In this document: one piece after another, positions 37,080 to 45,444 of the stretch
Position numbering within the stretch: position 1 is the stretch's first letter
Layout of the letters: the number at the start of each line of letters is the position of its first letter
From: Alphaproteobacteria bacterium
Lineage (GTDB): Bacteria; Pseudomonadota; Alphaproteobacteria; GCA-2731375
Direction: 5' to 3'
NCBI GenBank assembly: GCA_016776605.1
Contig: JADHTB010000017.1
Coordinates: forward strand, 23,274 to 87,273
Length of the DNA: 64,000 nt
The notes under the pieces: generated by a model
What the model was told of the DNA's origin: nothing
Databases searched by the model: none
What the model saw: only the letters and a program-made list of their open reading frames with translations
Made by a program: the position numbers and the translations under genes

Positions 37080-37940
37080 ATGCAAGGTCGAATGATTGGC
37101 GATATCGCGGTGCGGCGCATCATGGAGTACGAAGGTCCGTTTTTGGCGCCAAGCGATATTTTCGCCGAGGCCACGCCGGAGGCCCTGGCCCCGCACCGCC
37201 ATTGGCTGGAACCAAAAGCCCTGGATCCGGAGACCGGCAAGCTGATTTTCCCCTTCCAATCCTATTTGGTGAAAACCAAGCACCATACCATCCTGATTGA
37301 TACCTGCATCGGCTGCGGCAAGACGATTAAGCACCGGCCACAATGGGCCAACCGCACGGATCAGGCCTGGTTAAACAATTTGCGCGCCGCCGGCGTCCAG
37401 CCGGAAGCCATCGACTATGTCTTTTGCACCCATCTGCACGTGGACCATGTCGGTTGGAACACCTCCTTGGTCGATGGCCGTTGGGTGCCGACATTCCCCA
37501 ATGCCAAATACATCTTCGCCAAGGTTGAATACGCCGCCGCCGAGGCTGGCAATAATTCGATTTTTCGGGAAAGCGTGCTGCCGATCATGGAAGCCGGCCA
37601 GGCCCAGTTGGTGGAAACCGACTTCGCCCTGGACGATAATGTCTGGCTGCAATCGACGCCGGGGCATACCACCGGCCACGTGGCGGTTAACCTGGCCTCC
37701 AACGGGCACAGCGCGGTGATGTGCGGTGATCTGATCCATACACCGTTGCAATGCGCCCATCCGGAATGGAGCCCCCAGTTCGATCTGGACAAGGAACAGG
37801 CGCGTCAGACCCGGCGGCACTTTCTGGCCAGCAATGCCGAAGCCGGGCAAATGATACTAACGGCGCACTTCCCCTCCCCCTCCATCGGTCATGTGGTCGT
37901 CAAGGGCGATGCCTTCCAATTCAACTACTTAGAGGCTTAA
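37080..37940 (+). CDS. MBL-fold metallohydrolase (lactonase-like)
   Basis: A 286-residue metallo-beta-lactamase-fold hydrolase with the dinuclear zinc motif THLHVDHVGWN, a later GHTTGHVAVN and a C-terminal AHFPSPSIGHVV segment. The layout is that of quorum-quenching lactonases and related hydrolases. AAAGGGAAG lies upstream of the ATG. It precedes the FAD oxidase and FAA-hydrolase genes, so a role in opening lactones or esters during catabolism is plausible. Confidence 0.9.
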   Translation: MQGRMIGDIAVRRIMEYEGPFLAPSDIFAEATPEALAPHRHWLEPKALDPETGKLIFPFQSYLVKTKHHTILIDTCIGCGKTIKHRPQWANRTDQAWLNNLRAAGVQPEAIDYVFCTHLHVDHVGWNTSLVDGRWVPTFPNAKYIFAKVEYAAAEAGNNSIFRESVLPIMEAGQAQLVETDFALDDNVWLQSTPGHTTGHVAVNLASNGHSAVMCGDLIHTPLQCAHPEWSPQFDLDKEQARQTRRHFLASNAEAGQMILTAHFPSPSIGHVVVKGDAFQFNYLEA

Positions 37941-37945
37941 TACCA

Positions 37946-37966
37946 AGCCGGACTTTCCATCCGGCT
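37946..37966. repeat. Small hairpin between MBL and FAD-oxidase genes
   Basis: A perfect 7-bp stem AGCCGGA/TCCGGCT with a 7-base loop lies 5 bases after the MBL stop. There is no T-run after it on either strand, so it is not a clear rho-independent terminator. Confidence 0.5.
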
Positions 37967-38012
37967 CGCCTCGTGCTGAAATGAGTTGAGTTCATAAGCT
38001 GGGAGGTCTGTG

Positions 38013-39617
38013 ATGGTAGCGAAGCGGGCGAAATTCCTTGGCTGGGGTTATGAAGGCGAGGGCCTGACCCCCGACGAACAGGAAATGGTGCTGACGCGTT
38101 ATGCGGAACGCTTTGGCGTGGACGGCTTTGAGCGGATCGCCGCGCCGACGCCGGATATGGTTGATCTGCATGGCCCGCGTATCGGGGTGCCGGCCAAGCT
38201 GAAAGCGTTTTGTTCGACCGATGACTTCGACCGCCTGACCCACACCTATGGCAAAAGTTTCCCCGACTATGTGCGCATCTATGACAAGAATTTCGCCAAT
38301 GCGCCGGACATCGTAGCCTTTGCCAAGTCCGAAAATGATGTGACGGACGTGTTGGATTGGGCCACCGGGGCCAATGTGGCGGTGATCCCCTTTGGTGGCG
38401 GTTCCACCGTGGTGGGCGGCATCGAACCGGCGGTGGGTGGCGGCTTTGCCGGCACGCTGACTTTGGATCTGACCGGCCTGAACCAGATATTGGAGATCGA
38501 CAAGACCTCGCGAGCGGCCCGCATGCAGGGCGGTATCCGCTGCCCGGATATCGAGGCCGGGTTGCGGCCCCACGGCCTGACCATGCGGCATTTCCCGCAA
38601 AGCTTTGATCTGGCGACCCTGGGCGGCATGATCGCCACCCGGTCGGGCGGGCATTTTGCCACGCTTTACACACATATTGACGATTTCGTCGAAAGCACCC
38701 GTATGCTGACCCCCGCGGGCGCCATGGAAAGCCGCCGTCTGCCCGGCTCCGGCGCCGGGCCCAGCCCGGACCGTCTGGCAATCGGTTCGGAAGGCGCCCT
38801 GGGCATCATCACCGAAGCTTGGATGCGTTTGCAGGACCGCCCAACCCATCGGCGGTCCACCGCCATCAACTTCAATGACTTCAGCCGGGCGGTGGAGGCC
38901 GTGCGGCAGTTAACCCAATCAGGCCTGTTCCCCTCCAACGTGCGCCTGTTGGACCGCATGGAAGCCCTGTTGAACGGCGCCGGCGATGGCAGCCACGACG
39001 TGGTGGTGCTGGGCTTTGAAAGCGCCGATCACCCGGTGGACGCCTGGATGGAACGCGGCCTGGCGATCTGCCGTGAACTGGGCGGCAGCTATGACGAGGC
39101 GGCCTCCAAAGCAGAGGACAGCAATACCTCGGGCGCGGCGGGGGCCTGGCGCGCGGCCTTTATCAAGATGCCCCATTTCCGCGATGCCTTGATCTCGGCG
39201 GCGGTCATTTCCGATACCTTTGAAACCGCTATCACCTGGGATAAATTCCACAGCTTCCACGAAAATGTCACGGCCGCGACGGAGCAGGCGATAGAGGACG
39301 TGACCGGCGCCAAGGGCATCGTCACCTGCCGTTTCACCCACGCCTATCCAGACGGCGCGGCGCCGTACTACACATTCCAGGGGTTGGGCAAACATGGCGG
39401 CCTGTCCGAACAGTGGCACGAAATCAAGCGGCGGGCCGCCGATGCCGTGATCGACAATGGCGGCACCATCACCCACCATCACGCGGTCGGCCGCGACCAC
39501 ATGCCCTGGTACGAGCGGCAACGGCCGGCGGTTTTCGGCCTGGCCCTGCAAGGCGCCAAGGACAAATTGGACCCGGCCGGAATTCTCAACCCCGGTGTTA
39601 TCGTTCCACTGGCATAA
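38013..39617 (+). CDS. FAD-binding oxidoreductase, alkyldihydroxyacetonephosphate synthase-like
   Basis: A 534-residue VAO/PCMH-type flavoprotein. The FAD-binding domain carries PFGGGSTVVGG, and GSGAGPSPDRLAIGSEGALG followed by ITEAWMRLQ is very close to the AGPS/GlcD pattern. A His-rich HHHAVGRDH segment near the C-terminus matches the AGPS active site. In bacteria such proteins oxidise D-2-hydroxy acids or act in unknown pathways; ether-lipid synthesis is possible but unsupported by context. GGGAGG 6 bases before the ATG at 38013 sets the start. Confidence 0.88.
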   Translation: MVAKRAKFLGWGYEGEGLTPDEQEMVLTRYAERFGVDGFERIAAPTPDMVDLHGPRIGVPAKLKAFCSTDDFDRLTHTYGKSFPDYVRIYDKNFANAPDIVAFAKSENDVTDVLDWATGANVAVIPFGGGSTVVGGIEPAVGGGFAGTLTLDLTGLNQILEIDKTSRAARMQGGIRCPDIEAGLRPHGLTMRHFPQSFDLATLGGMIATRSGGHFATLYTHIDDFVESTRMLTPAGAMESRRLPGSGAGPSPDRLAIGSEGALGIITEAWMRLQDRPTHRRSTAINFNDFSRAVEAVRQLTQSGLFPSNVRLLDRMEALLNGAGDGSHDVVVLGFESADHPVDAWMERGLAICRELGGSYDEAASKAEDSNTSGAAGAWRAAFIKMPHFRDALISAAVISDTFETAITWDKFHSFHENVTAATEQAIEDVTGAKGIVTCRFTHAYPDGAAPYYTFQGLGKHGGLSEQWHEIKRRAADAVIDNGGTITHHHAVGRDHMPWYERQRPAVFGLALQGAKDKLDPAGILNPGVIVPLA

Positions 39618-39633
39618 GTAGGAGGGCAGCAGC

Positions 39634-40482
39634 ATGAAATTATTGAGCTTCAGTACGCGGACCGGGGATAGTTACGGGCTGGTGCATGGCGACGGCGTGA
39701 TCGATCTGGGCCAACGGCTGGGCGGCAAGTATGCCGATCTGCGTTCATTGTTGGAGGGCGACGGCCTGGCCGAGGCCGCGGCAACGGCAAAGGGCGCGTC
39801 CGCCGATTACGGCCTTGACGCCATTACCTATCACCAAGTCATTCCCAACGCCCGGCGGATCATCTGCATCGGCCTGAACTACCGCGAACATGCGGCGGAA
39901 ATGGGCATGGATTTTCCCGAAAATCCGTCGCTGTTTTCCAAATGGCCCGACGCCCTGGTCGGCCATGAACAGGACATAGTGCGGCCCAGGGCCTCGAGCC
40001 ATTTTGACTATGAAGGCGAACTGGCCTTTATTATCGGCAAGCCGGGCCGCCATATAACGGAAGGCGAGGCCATGGCCCATGTGGCCGGCTATACCCCATT
40101 CCTGGATGGCAGCGTGCGCGACTTTCAAGGTCAGTCGGTGATCGCCGGCAAGAACTTTCAACACAGCGGCTCCTGCGGCCCGTGGATGACCACCGCCGAC
40201 GAAGTGCCCGACCCCACGAAGCTGCAGTTGACTACACGGCTAAACGGCAACGTGGTGCAGAATGAAAGCACCGAGCAATTGTTTTATTCGGTCGCCAACA
40301 TCATCGCCTATATCTCGCAATTCACGCCGTTGCATCCGGGCGACGTCATCGCCACCGGCACGCCCAGCGGCGTGGGCGCGGGCCGCAAGCCGCCGTTGTG
40401 GATGAAACCCGGCGACCGCATCGAGGTGGAGATTTCCGGCCTGGGCTGCCTCGCCAACAACGTGGTGGCGGAGGAAGGTTAG
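39634..40482 (+). CDS. Fumarylacetoacetate hydrolase-family protein (1)
   Basis: A 282-residue FAH-fold enzyme. Metal ligands are expected in the segment HFDYEGELAFIIG, and the strands GLNYREHAAEMG and TGTPSGVGAGR are typical of the hydratase/isomerase/decarboxylase branch (for example 2-keto-4-pentenoate hydratase or acylpyruvase). GGAGGGCAGC precedes the ATG. It directly follows the FAD oxidase and likely processes ring-cleavage or dicarbonyl products. Confidence 0.92.
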   Translation: MKLLSFSTRTGDSYGLVHGDGVIDLGQRLGGKYADLRSLLEGDGLAEAAATAKGASADYGLDAITYHQVIPNARRIICIGLNYREHAAEMGMDFPENPSLFSKWPDALVGHEQDIVRPRASSHFDYEGELAFIIGKPGRHITEGEAMAHVAGYTPFLDGSVRDFQGQSVIAGKNFQHSGSCGPWMTTADEVPDPTKLQLTTRLNGNVVQNESTEQLFYSVANIIAYISQFTPLHPGDVIATGTPSGVGAGRKPPLWMKPGDRIEVEISGLGCLANNVVAEEG

Positions 40483-40541
40483 AGTATCCGTTATAGGCAA
40501 GGCCTAATTTCAATCCAAGCTCGGTTAACTTTGAATGCGCG

Positions 40542-41087
40542 CTAGGTCGCCTGCACCCAACTTTGCAGGATGGCATGGGCTTGCCGGCCATCACGCACGA
40601 ACCGCGCGGCCTGGGGTTGATCGCTGGCCGCGAATTCCAGGCGGTAACCGTTCGGGTCGTGAAAATAAATCGAGCTGAAGACGCCGTGATCAATGGGGCC
40701 TTCGACATCGATACCCTGGGCGGTCAGGCGGTCCCGCCAGATATCCAGGGCGGCATGATCGGCCACGCCCATGGCGAAATGCAGGTCCATGCCCCATTGC
40801 CGCTTGAATTCGAAGGGCGGCGCGCCGCCCCCCTCATCGGCCACCTCGAAAAAAGCAATGTAGTTGGGCGCCCCATCAGCGCTGCCCCCGATATCGAAGA
40901 AGACATGCATATAGCGCAGGGCCTCGCCGGTGGTGGGGTGTTCGGCAATATCCAGGGCCTGCGCCATGCGGAAGCCCAGCACGTCTTCATAAAACGCCCG
41001 GGTCTGTTCGGCATTGCGGCAGCGGAAAGCGGCGTGGTGGGCGCCCGTAACCGGGGGCAAGCCTGGATTGGTTGGCGTAGATGTCAT
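40542..41087 (-). CDS. VOC-family dioxygenase/lyase-like protein
   Basis: A 181-residue VOC protein with paired modules beginning at GAHHAAFRCRNAEQTRAFYEDVLGF and ending with GVFSSIYFHDPNGYRLEFAA, typical of extradiol-dioxygenase-like or glyoxalase-like members. Candidate metal ligands are the early His, a middle His (MDLHFAMG) and the late Glu. The ATG at 41087 has a GGAGG site 5 bases upstream. It is divergent from the flavin monooxygenase gene. The reaction is uncertain. Confidence 0.86.
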   Translation of the reverse strand: MTSTPTNPGLPPVTGAHHAAFRCRNAEQTRAFYEDVLGFRMAQALDIAEHPTTGEALRYMHVFFDIGGSADGAPNYIAFFEVADEGGGAPPFEFKRQWGMDLHFAMGVADHAALDIWRDRLTAQGIDVEGPIDHGVFSSIYFHDPNGYRLEFAASDQPQAARFVRDGRQAHAILQSWVQAT

Positions 41088-41188
41088 CAGGACCTCCATC
41101 TTCACGACGGTGGCATGTTAACAGATTTATCGATTTTTTTTCGTTCAGATTTCCCCTGCCGGCAAAACCAATGGTGTAACATTCGGCC

Positions 41189-42376
41189 ATGACTGAAAAA
41201 CGGGAAAGCATCATTGTAGCGGGTGCCGGCATTGGCGGTCTGACATTGGCCTTGTGCCTGGCGCGGGCCGGCTTCACGGTCACCGTGTTGGAACAGGCAA
41301 AAGTGTTGGGCGAGGTCGGCGCGGGGGTACAGATCAGCGCCAATGGCGCGCGGGTGCTGTATCACCTTGGTCTGGCCGAGGCGCTGCAGGCCGTGGCGTT
41401 CAAGCCGGAACGGGGCGAGATGCGCCATTGGCAAAGCGGCGAAACCCTAAGCTCGCGGCCCCTGGGCCAGGCCAGCGAAGAGACCTTTGGCTTTCCCTAT
41501 TTTCATCTGCACCGTGCCGATTTTCATGCCGTCCTGGCCGAGGCGCTGGAACGCGAAGCCCCTGGCGCGGTTCATCTAGGCGCCAAGGTGACAGGTTTTA
41601 GCCAATCGAATGAGGGTGTAACCGTCACGACCGAGGCGGGCGAAAGTGTCTCTGGCGATATACTGGTCGGCAGCGACGGCATTCACTCCGCCATTCGCAC
41701 GCAATTATTCGGGCCGGATGCGCCGCGCTTCACGGGCTGCGTCGCCTGGCGCGCCACGGTGCCGGTCGGCGCCCTGCCGCCGGGCCATGTGCGTCCCGTG
41801 GCCTCCAACTGGATCGGCCGTGGCGGTCATTTCGTGCATTACTATGTGCGCCGGGGCGAGTTGGTGAATTGCGTCGGGATCATGGAACAGGATGAATGGC
41901 AGGCCGAATCCTGGTCAAGCGAGGGCGCCAAGGCGGGTTTTCTAGCTGATTTCAAGGACTGGCACGAGGATGTCCAAATCCTGATGCGCCAGGCGGAAAG
42001 CTGCTTTCGCTGGGGCCTGTTTGACCGCGACCCCATGCCACGCTGGGGCGAGGGCCGGGTTACCCTGCTGGGAGACGCCTGTCATCCCATGCTGCCCTTC
42101 ATGGCCCAGGGCGCGGTCATGGCCATCGAAGACGCCTATACCCTGGCGCAATGTCTTGCTGTGGGAACGGCGGAGCCATCCGCATCGCTGCGACGCTATG
42201 AAGATCTGCGGCGGGAGCGCACGGCGACGGTGCAGCAGATGTCCCGGGACAACATCCAATTCTTCCACAACGCGGATATCCCCAATCTGGTGGAGCGCAT
42301 GAGCAAGCACCGCGCGGCGCATTTGTGGCTCTACGGCTTCGACGTCACCGACCAGGATTTCGCGGCTTCCACCTAG
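41189..42376 (+). CDS. FAD-dependent aromatic hydroxylase (salicylate hydroxylase-like)
   Basis: A 395-residue class A flavoprotein monooxygenase. The three signatures are visible: GAGIGGLTLALCLARAG for ADP binding, the DG motif in VGSDGIHSAIRTQLF, and GDACHPMLPFMAQGA for FAD ribityl binding. Closest reaction types are salicylate 1-hydroxylase and 3-hydroxybenzoate 6-hydroxylase. The nearby BenE transporter and FAA hydrolases support aromatic acid catabolism. Its stop overlaps that of the convergent SDR by 4 bases. Confidence 0.9.
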   Translation: MTEKRESIIVAGAGIGGLTLALCLARAGFTVTVLEQAKVLGEVGAGVQISANGARVLYHLGLAEALQAVAFKPERGEMRHWQSGETLSSRPLGQASEETFGFPYFHLHRADFHAVLAEALEREAPGAVHLGAKVTGFSQSNEGVTVTTEAGESVSGDILVGSDGIHSAIRTQLFGPDAPRFTGCVAWRATVPVGALPPGHVRPVASNWIGRGGHFVHYYVRRGELVNCVGIMEQDEWQAESWSSEGAKAGFLADFKDWHEDVQILMRQAESCFRWGLFDRDPMPRWGEGRVTLLGDACHPMLPFMAQGAVMAIEDAYTLAQCLAVGTAEPSASLRRYEDLRRERTATVQQMSRDNIQFFHNADIPNLVERMSKHRAAHLWLYGFDVTDQDFAAST

Positions 42377-43137
42377 CCGATAGAGACTGTGCGGCCACCG
42401 TCGATAACCAGGCTGGTGCCGGTGACATAGGCGCCGGCGTCCGAGGCCAGGTACAGCACCGCATAGCCAATTTCATTCGGTCGGCCCAGGCGGCCCAGTG
42501 GGGTCTGTGCGATGGCGCGCTGTTTCCCCTCGTCGCCGAAAGCATCGGCCAGGGTGGTGTCGAACAGGCCGGGCAGGACGGTGTTGACACGGATGCCGAA
42601 TTCACCGAACTCCAACGCGAAGGCCCTGGTCATGCCGTCCAACGACGCCTTGAAGGTGGAATACAGCGCCAGCATGGGCGTCGCGTGCCGGGCCGCCGTC
42701 GACGAGATATTGACGATACTGCCGCCGCCGACTTGTTGCATAAGCTTCACCGCGCCCACCGACATCTGCCAATAGCCGCCAATATTGACCTCCAGCGCCT
42801 TTTTCAACAGGCCCGGATCGGTATCGAGAATACTGCGCCAGGGGCTGAGCACGGCATTGTTAACCAGGATATCAAGGCGGCCATGTTGTGCAGCCAGATA
42901 TTGGTACATAGCCTCGATCGCCGCGCCGTCGCCAATGTTGCAGGCGCGGCCCTCGGCGCTGAAACCAAGGTCACGGAATTCGGCAGCGACGGCATCACAG
43001 GCATCCTGCTTGCGGCTGGAAATAACCACATGGGCGCCGTGTTCGGCCAGAACCTGCGCCGTGGCCCGGCCCAGGCCCATGGTCGAGCCGGTGACCAGCG
43101 CCACCCGGCCATGCAAATCGAATATCTGGTCCGCCAT
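42373..43137 (-). CDS. SDR-family oxidoreductase
   Basis: A classical SDR of 254 residues with TGSTMGLG (cofactor), NNAVLSPW in place of the usual NNAG, catalytic Ser in NISSTAA and Tyr-x3-Lys in YSTFK, and C-terminal GTSLVIDGG. The NNAV variation is modest. It probably forms an operon with the NIPSNAP and LLM genes on the same strand. Substrate unknown. Confidence 0.9.
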   Translation of the reverse strand: MADQIFDLHGRVALVTGSTMGLGRATAQVLAEHGAHVVISSRKQDACDAVAAEFRDLGFSAEGRACNIGDGAAIEAMYQYLAAQHGRLDILVNNAVLSPWRSILDTDPGLLKKALEVNIGGYWQMSVGAVKLMQQVGGGSIVNISSTAARHATPMLALYSTFKASLDGMTRAFALEFGEFGIRVNTVLPGLFDTTLADAFGDEGKQRAIAQTPLGRLGRPNEIGYAVLYLASDAGAYVTGTSLVIDGGRTVSIG

Positions 43138-43149
43138 GGTCTGCTCGGA

Positions 43150-43473
43150 TCAGGGGTGCGGGCCCCAGGGCGACGCGTTCAGCAACTGCACGGTCTGGGT
43201 CATGATCATCGGCCGCAGCTTGCCCGCGAAAGCCATGAAGTCATCGTCCTGGAACAGGGTGTTCCAATGATTGCGGCGGTCAGCATCGTCGTCGAACTTC
43301 CACAAATGCACCAACTGGTTCAGGGTCCCCACATCAGAGGTAAAATAGCCCACCAGCTTGGCGCCGAAGCCGCCCTTTTCCAATGCCCGCCAACCTTCAT
43401 CGCCGTAAAGTTTGACCACCTCGCCCAACCGCCCCACGTACAGGGTGTAGGTGCGCAATTCATACAATGCCAT
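43150..43473 (-). CDS. NIPSNAP-family protein
   Basis: A 107-residue ferredoxin-like alpha+beta barrel protein with the family start LYELRTYTLYVGRLGEV and the Trp-rich middle segment LVHLWKFDD. Bacterial NIPSNAP proteins often sit in catabolic operons, but the function is unknown. It is only 12 bases upstream of the SDR gene and 9 bases downstream of the LLM gene, so the three are very likely co-transcribed. Confidence 0.9.
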   Translation of the reverse strand: MALYELRTYTLYVGRLGEVVKLYGDEGWRALEKGGFGAKLVGYFTSDVGTLNQLVHLWKFDDDADRRNHWNTLFQDDDFMAFAGKLRPMIMTQTVQLLNASPWGPHP

Positions 43474-43482
43474 GACAATCTC

Positions 43483-44319
43483 CTATGCGGTTAGTGGTGC
43501 ATACTTATCCAGCAGCCCCATGATCTCGTCGCGTGGCGCCGAGGGCAGGGTCAGCAGGGCCCGGTTTATACCGGCCTCGGCATAGCCCGCCAAAACGCCG
43601 GCATCGGCCGGGGCGCCAAACACGCTGACGGATAGTTCCGAGACATCGCGCCCGGCTTCATCCGCGAAGTTTTTTAGCCGCGCCATATTCGCGGCGGCAT
43701 CGAAACCGTTGCGGGCGCGGGGCAGCCAGCCATCGCAATAATCCACCACACGGCGCAGGGTATAGTCGGTCTCGCCGCCCAGGATCACTGGGGCATGAGG
43801 CTTTTGCACCGGCTTGGGATAGGCCCAGGACGCATCGAAGTTGACATACTCGCCATGATAGGCGGCGTCTTCCTCGGTCCACAGCGCCTTCATGGCCAGC
43901 ACCTGCTCGCGCATCTGGGCAAAACGGGTTTTGTACTCGACGCCATGGTCGTTCATCTCTTCCACGTTCCAGCCACCGCCGATGCCAAAGATAAAGCGGC
44001 CGTTGGACATCATGTCCAGGCTGGCCACGGACTTGGCGGTAACGATCGCCTCGCGCTGGGCGAGTAAGCAGATGCCGGTGCCCAGTTTCAAATTTTTGGT
44101 CACGGCGGCAGCATAGGCCAGGGCCACGAACGGGTCGTGGGTATGCCAATAATCCTTGGGCAGATCCGCACCGCCGGGCCAGGGTGAAATGCGCGAGGCA
44201 GGAATGTGGGTATGCTCCGGCAGGAACAGGGCATCAAAGCCGCGCTCTTCCAAGGCAATGGCCAACTCGTCCGTGCGAATGCTGTAATCCGTCGCGAAAA
44301 TTAAGACGCCGACTTCCAT
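43483..44319 (-). CDS. LLM-class F420-dependent oxidoreductase
   Basis: A 278-residue luciferase-like oxidoreductase of the TIGR03619-like group. Key segments are FLPEHTHIPASR, TGICLLAQREAI, and GIGGGWNVEEMNDHGV, which matches the GVGW motif of the partial gene at the window start. The ATG at 44319 is supported by GGGGAGGAGCG upstream; a longer frame begins in the repeat element and is rejected. It heads an LLM-NIPSNAP-SDR operon, divergent from the second FAA hydrolase. Confidence 0.92.
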   Translation of the reverse strand: MEVGVLIFATDYSIRTDELAIALEERGFDALFLPEHTHIPASRISPWPGGADLPKDYWHTHDPFVALAYAAAVTKNLKLGTGICLLAQREAIVTAKSVASLDMMSNGRFIFGIGGGWNVEEMNDHGVEYKTRFAQMREQVLAMKALWTEEDAAYHGEYVNFDASWAYPKPVQKPHAPVILGGETDYTLRRVVDYCDGWLPRARNGFDAAANMARLKNFADEAGRDVSELSVSVFGAPADAGVLAGYAEAGINRALLTLPSAPRDEIMGLLDKYAPLTA

Positions 44320-44390
44320 GATAACGCTCCTCCCCATTTTGATTAAGGCACCATTAGAGCCAACCGTCCGGCTTCTGTCTACTGCGGCAC

Positions 44391-44494
44391 TAGAGCAATT
44401 CCGAATTAATGAGAATCGCGAAGCGATTCTAAGTGATTGGAAAAATTGCTCTAATTCTAAAGATCTGAGCATTTTCAGAATGAAAATGCTCTAG
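44391..44494. repeat. 104-bp TAGAGCA element, copy A (MITE-like)
   Basis: Begins TAGAGCAATTCC and ends AAATGCTCTAG, so the ends are inverted repeats. Inside are an AGAATCGC/GCGATTCT hairpin enclosed by AGAGCAATT/AATTGCTCT, and a second hairpin GAGCATTTTCA/TGAAAATGCTC. The copy at 53997-54100 differs at only about 4 of 104 positions. It lies in the divergent promoter gap between the LLM and FAA-hydrolase genes. No coding capacity. Confidence 0.9.
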
Positions 44495-44562
44495 GCAGAA
44501 GTGCCGCAACGTCGTAAATTGCGGCCAACAATCACCGATATTAGATAGGACGGACCTAAATC

Positions 44563-45420
44563 ATGCGCATCGCCACCATCAATCACAACGGCACCCCCAC
44601 CCTGGCCGTCCGCAAGGGCGACAATTATGTTGATCTGTCCAAGGCGGCGCCGAACCTGCCGCAAGATATGGTTTCCCTGCTGCAGGCCGGCGCCCTGGAC
44701 AAGGCCAACCAGGCGGCCCAGGCGGCCGGCGACGATGCCCTGATCCCCGCCGCCGGCGTGACCTATCTGCCGGTAGTGACCAACCCGCCGACAATTTTGT
44801 GCTGTGGCCTGAACTACCGTGACCACGCCATCGAAACCGGCAACGCGATCCCCGACTATCCGATCATCTTTGTCCGCTCGGCCACCTCCCTGGCGGCCCA
44901 CAACGCTCCGATGATCCTGCCCAAGGCGGCCTCGGATTATGATTACGAGGCGGAGCTGGCGGTAATTATCGGCAAGGGTGGCCGGCATATCAGCAAGGAC
45001 AAGGCGCTGGATCATGTCGCCGGCTATGCCTGTTTCAACGACGGTTCCATCCGCAGCTATCAGTTCAAGGCGCCGCAATGGACCATGGGCAAGAATTTCG
45101 ACGCCTCGGGCGGCTTTGGCCCCGAATTGGTGACCCCCGACGAATTGCCCAATGGCGTTGGTGACCTGCGCATTCAATGCCGCCTGAACGGCGAGACCTT
45201 GCAGGATTCATCCACCAAGCAGCATATCTTTGATGTGCCGGCGGTGATTGCCGCCTTGACCGAGGTGATGACCCTGACCGCCGGCGATGTGATCATCATG
45301 GGCACCCCGCCCGGTGTTGGCGCCGCCCGTACCCCGCCTGTCTGGATGAAGGACGGCGACGTCTGCGAGATCGAGATCGAGGGCATTGGCATCCTGTCCA
45401 ACCCCATCGTCGCCGAGTAA
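44563..45420 (+). CDS. Fumarylacetoacetate hydrolase-family protein (2)
   Basis: A 285-residue FAH-fold enzyme with metal-binding DYDYEAELAVIIGKGG, GLNYRDHAIETGN and GTPPGVGAAR. It is clearly a paralogue-type relative of the 39634 gene but with a different N-terminal half. Likely hydrolyses or isomerises a ring-cleavage or acylpyruvate-type product. The next gene, a BenE-type transporter, begins 24 bases downstream, so the pair could import and break down an aromatic acid. Confidence 0.92.
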   Translation: MRIATINHNGTPTLAVRKGDNYVDLSKAAPNLPQDMVSLLQAGALDKANQAAQAAGDDALIPAAGVTYLPVVTNPPTILCCGLNYRDHAIETGNAIPDYPIIFVRSATSLAAHNAPMILPKAASDYDYEAELAVIIGKGGRHISKDKALDHVAGYACFNDGSIRSYQFKAPQWTMGKNFDASGGFGPELVTPDELPNGVGDLRIQCRLNGETLQDSSTKQHIFDVPAVIAALTEVMTLTAGDVIIMGTPPGVGAARTPPVWMKDGDVCEIEIEGIGILSNPIVAE

Positions 45421-45444
45421 ACGCAGCGGGTTGAACTGCCGGAC

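Noticed and set aside
37946-37966. Hairpin as a terminator after the MBL gene
   Set aside because: Stem is 7 bp with no T-run. The next gene has its own ribosome-binding site on the same strand and could be in the same operon.
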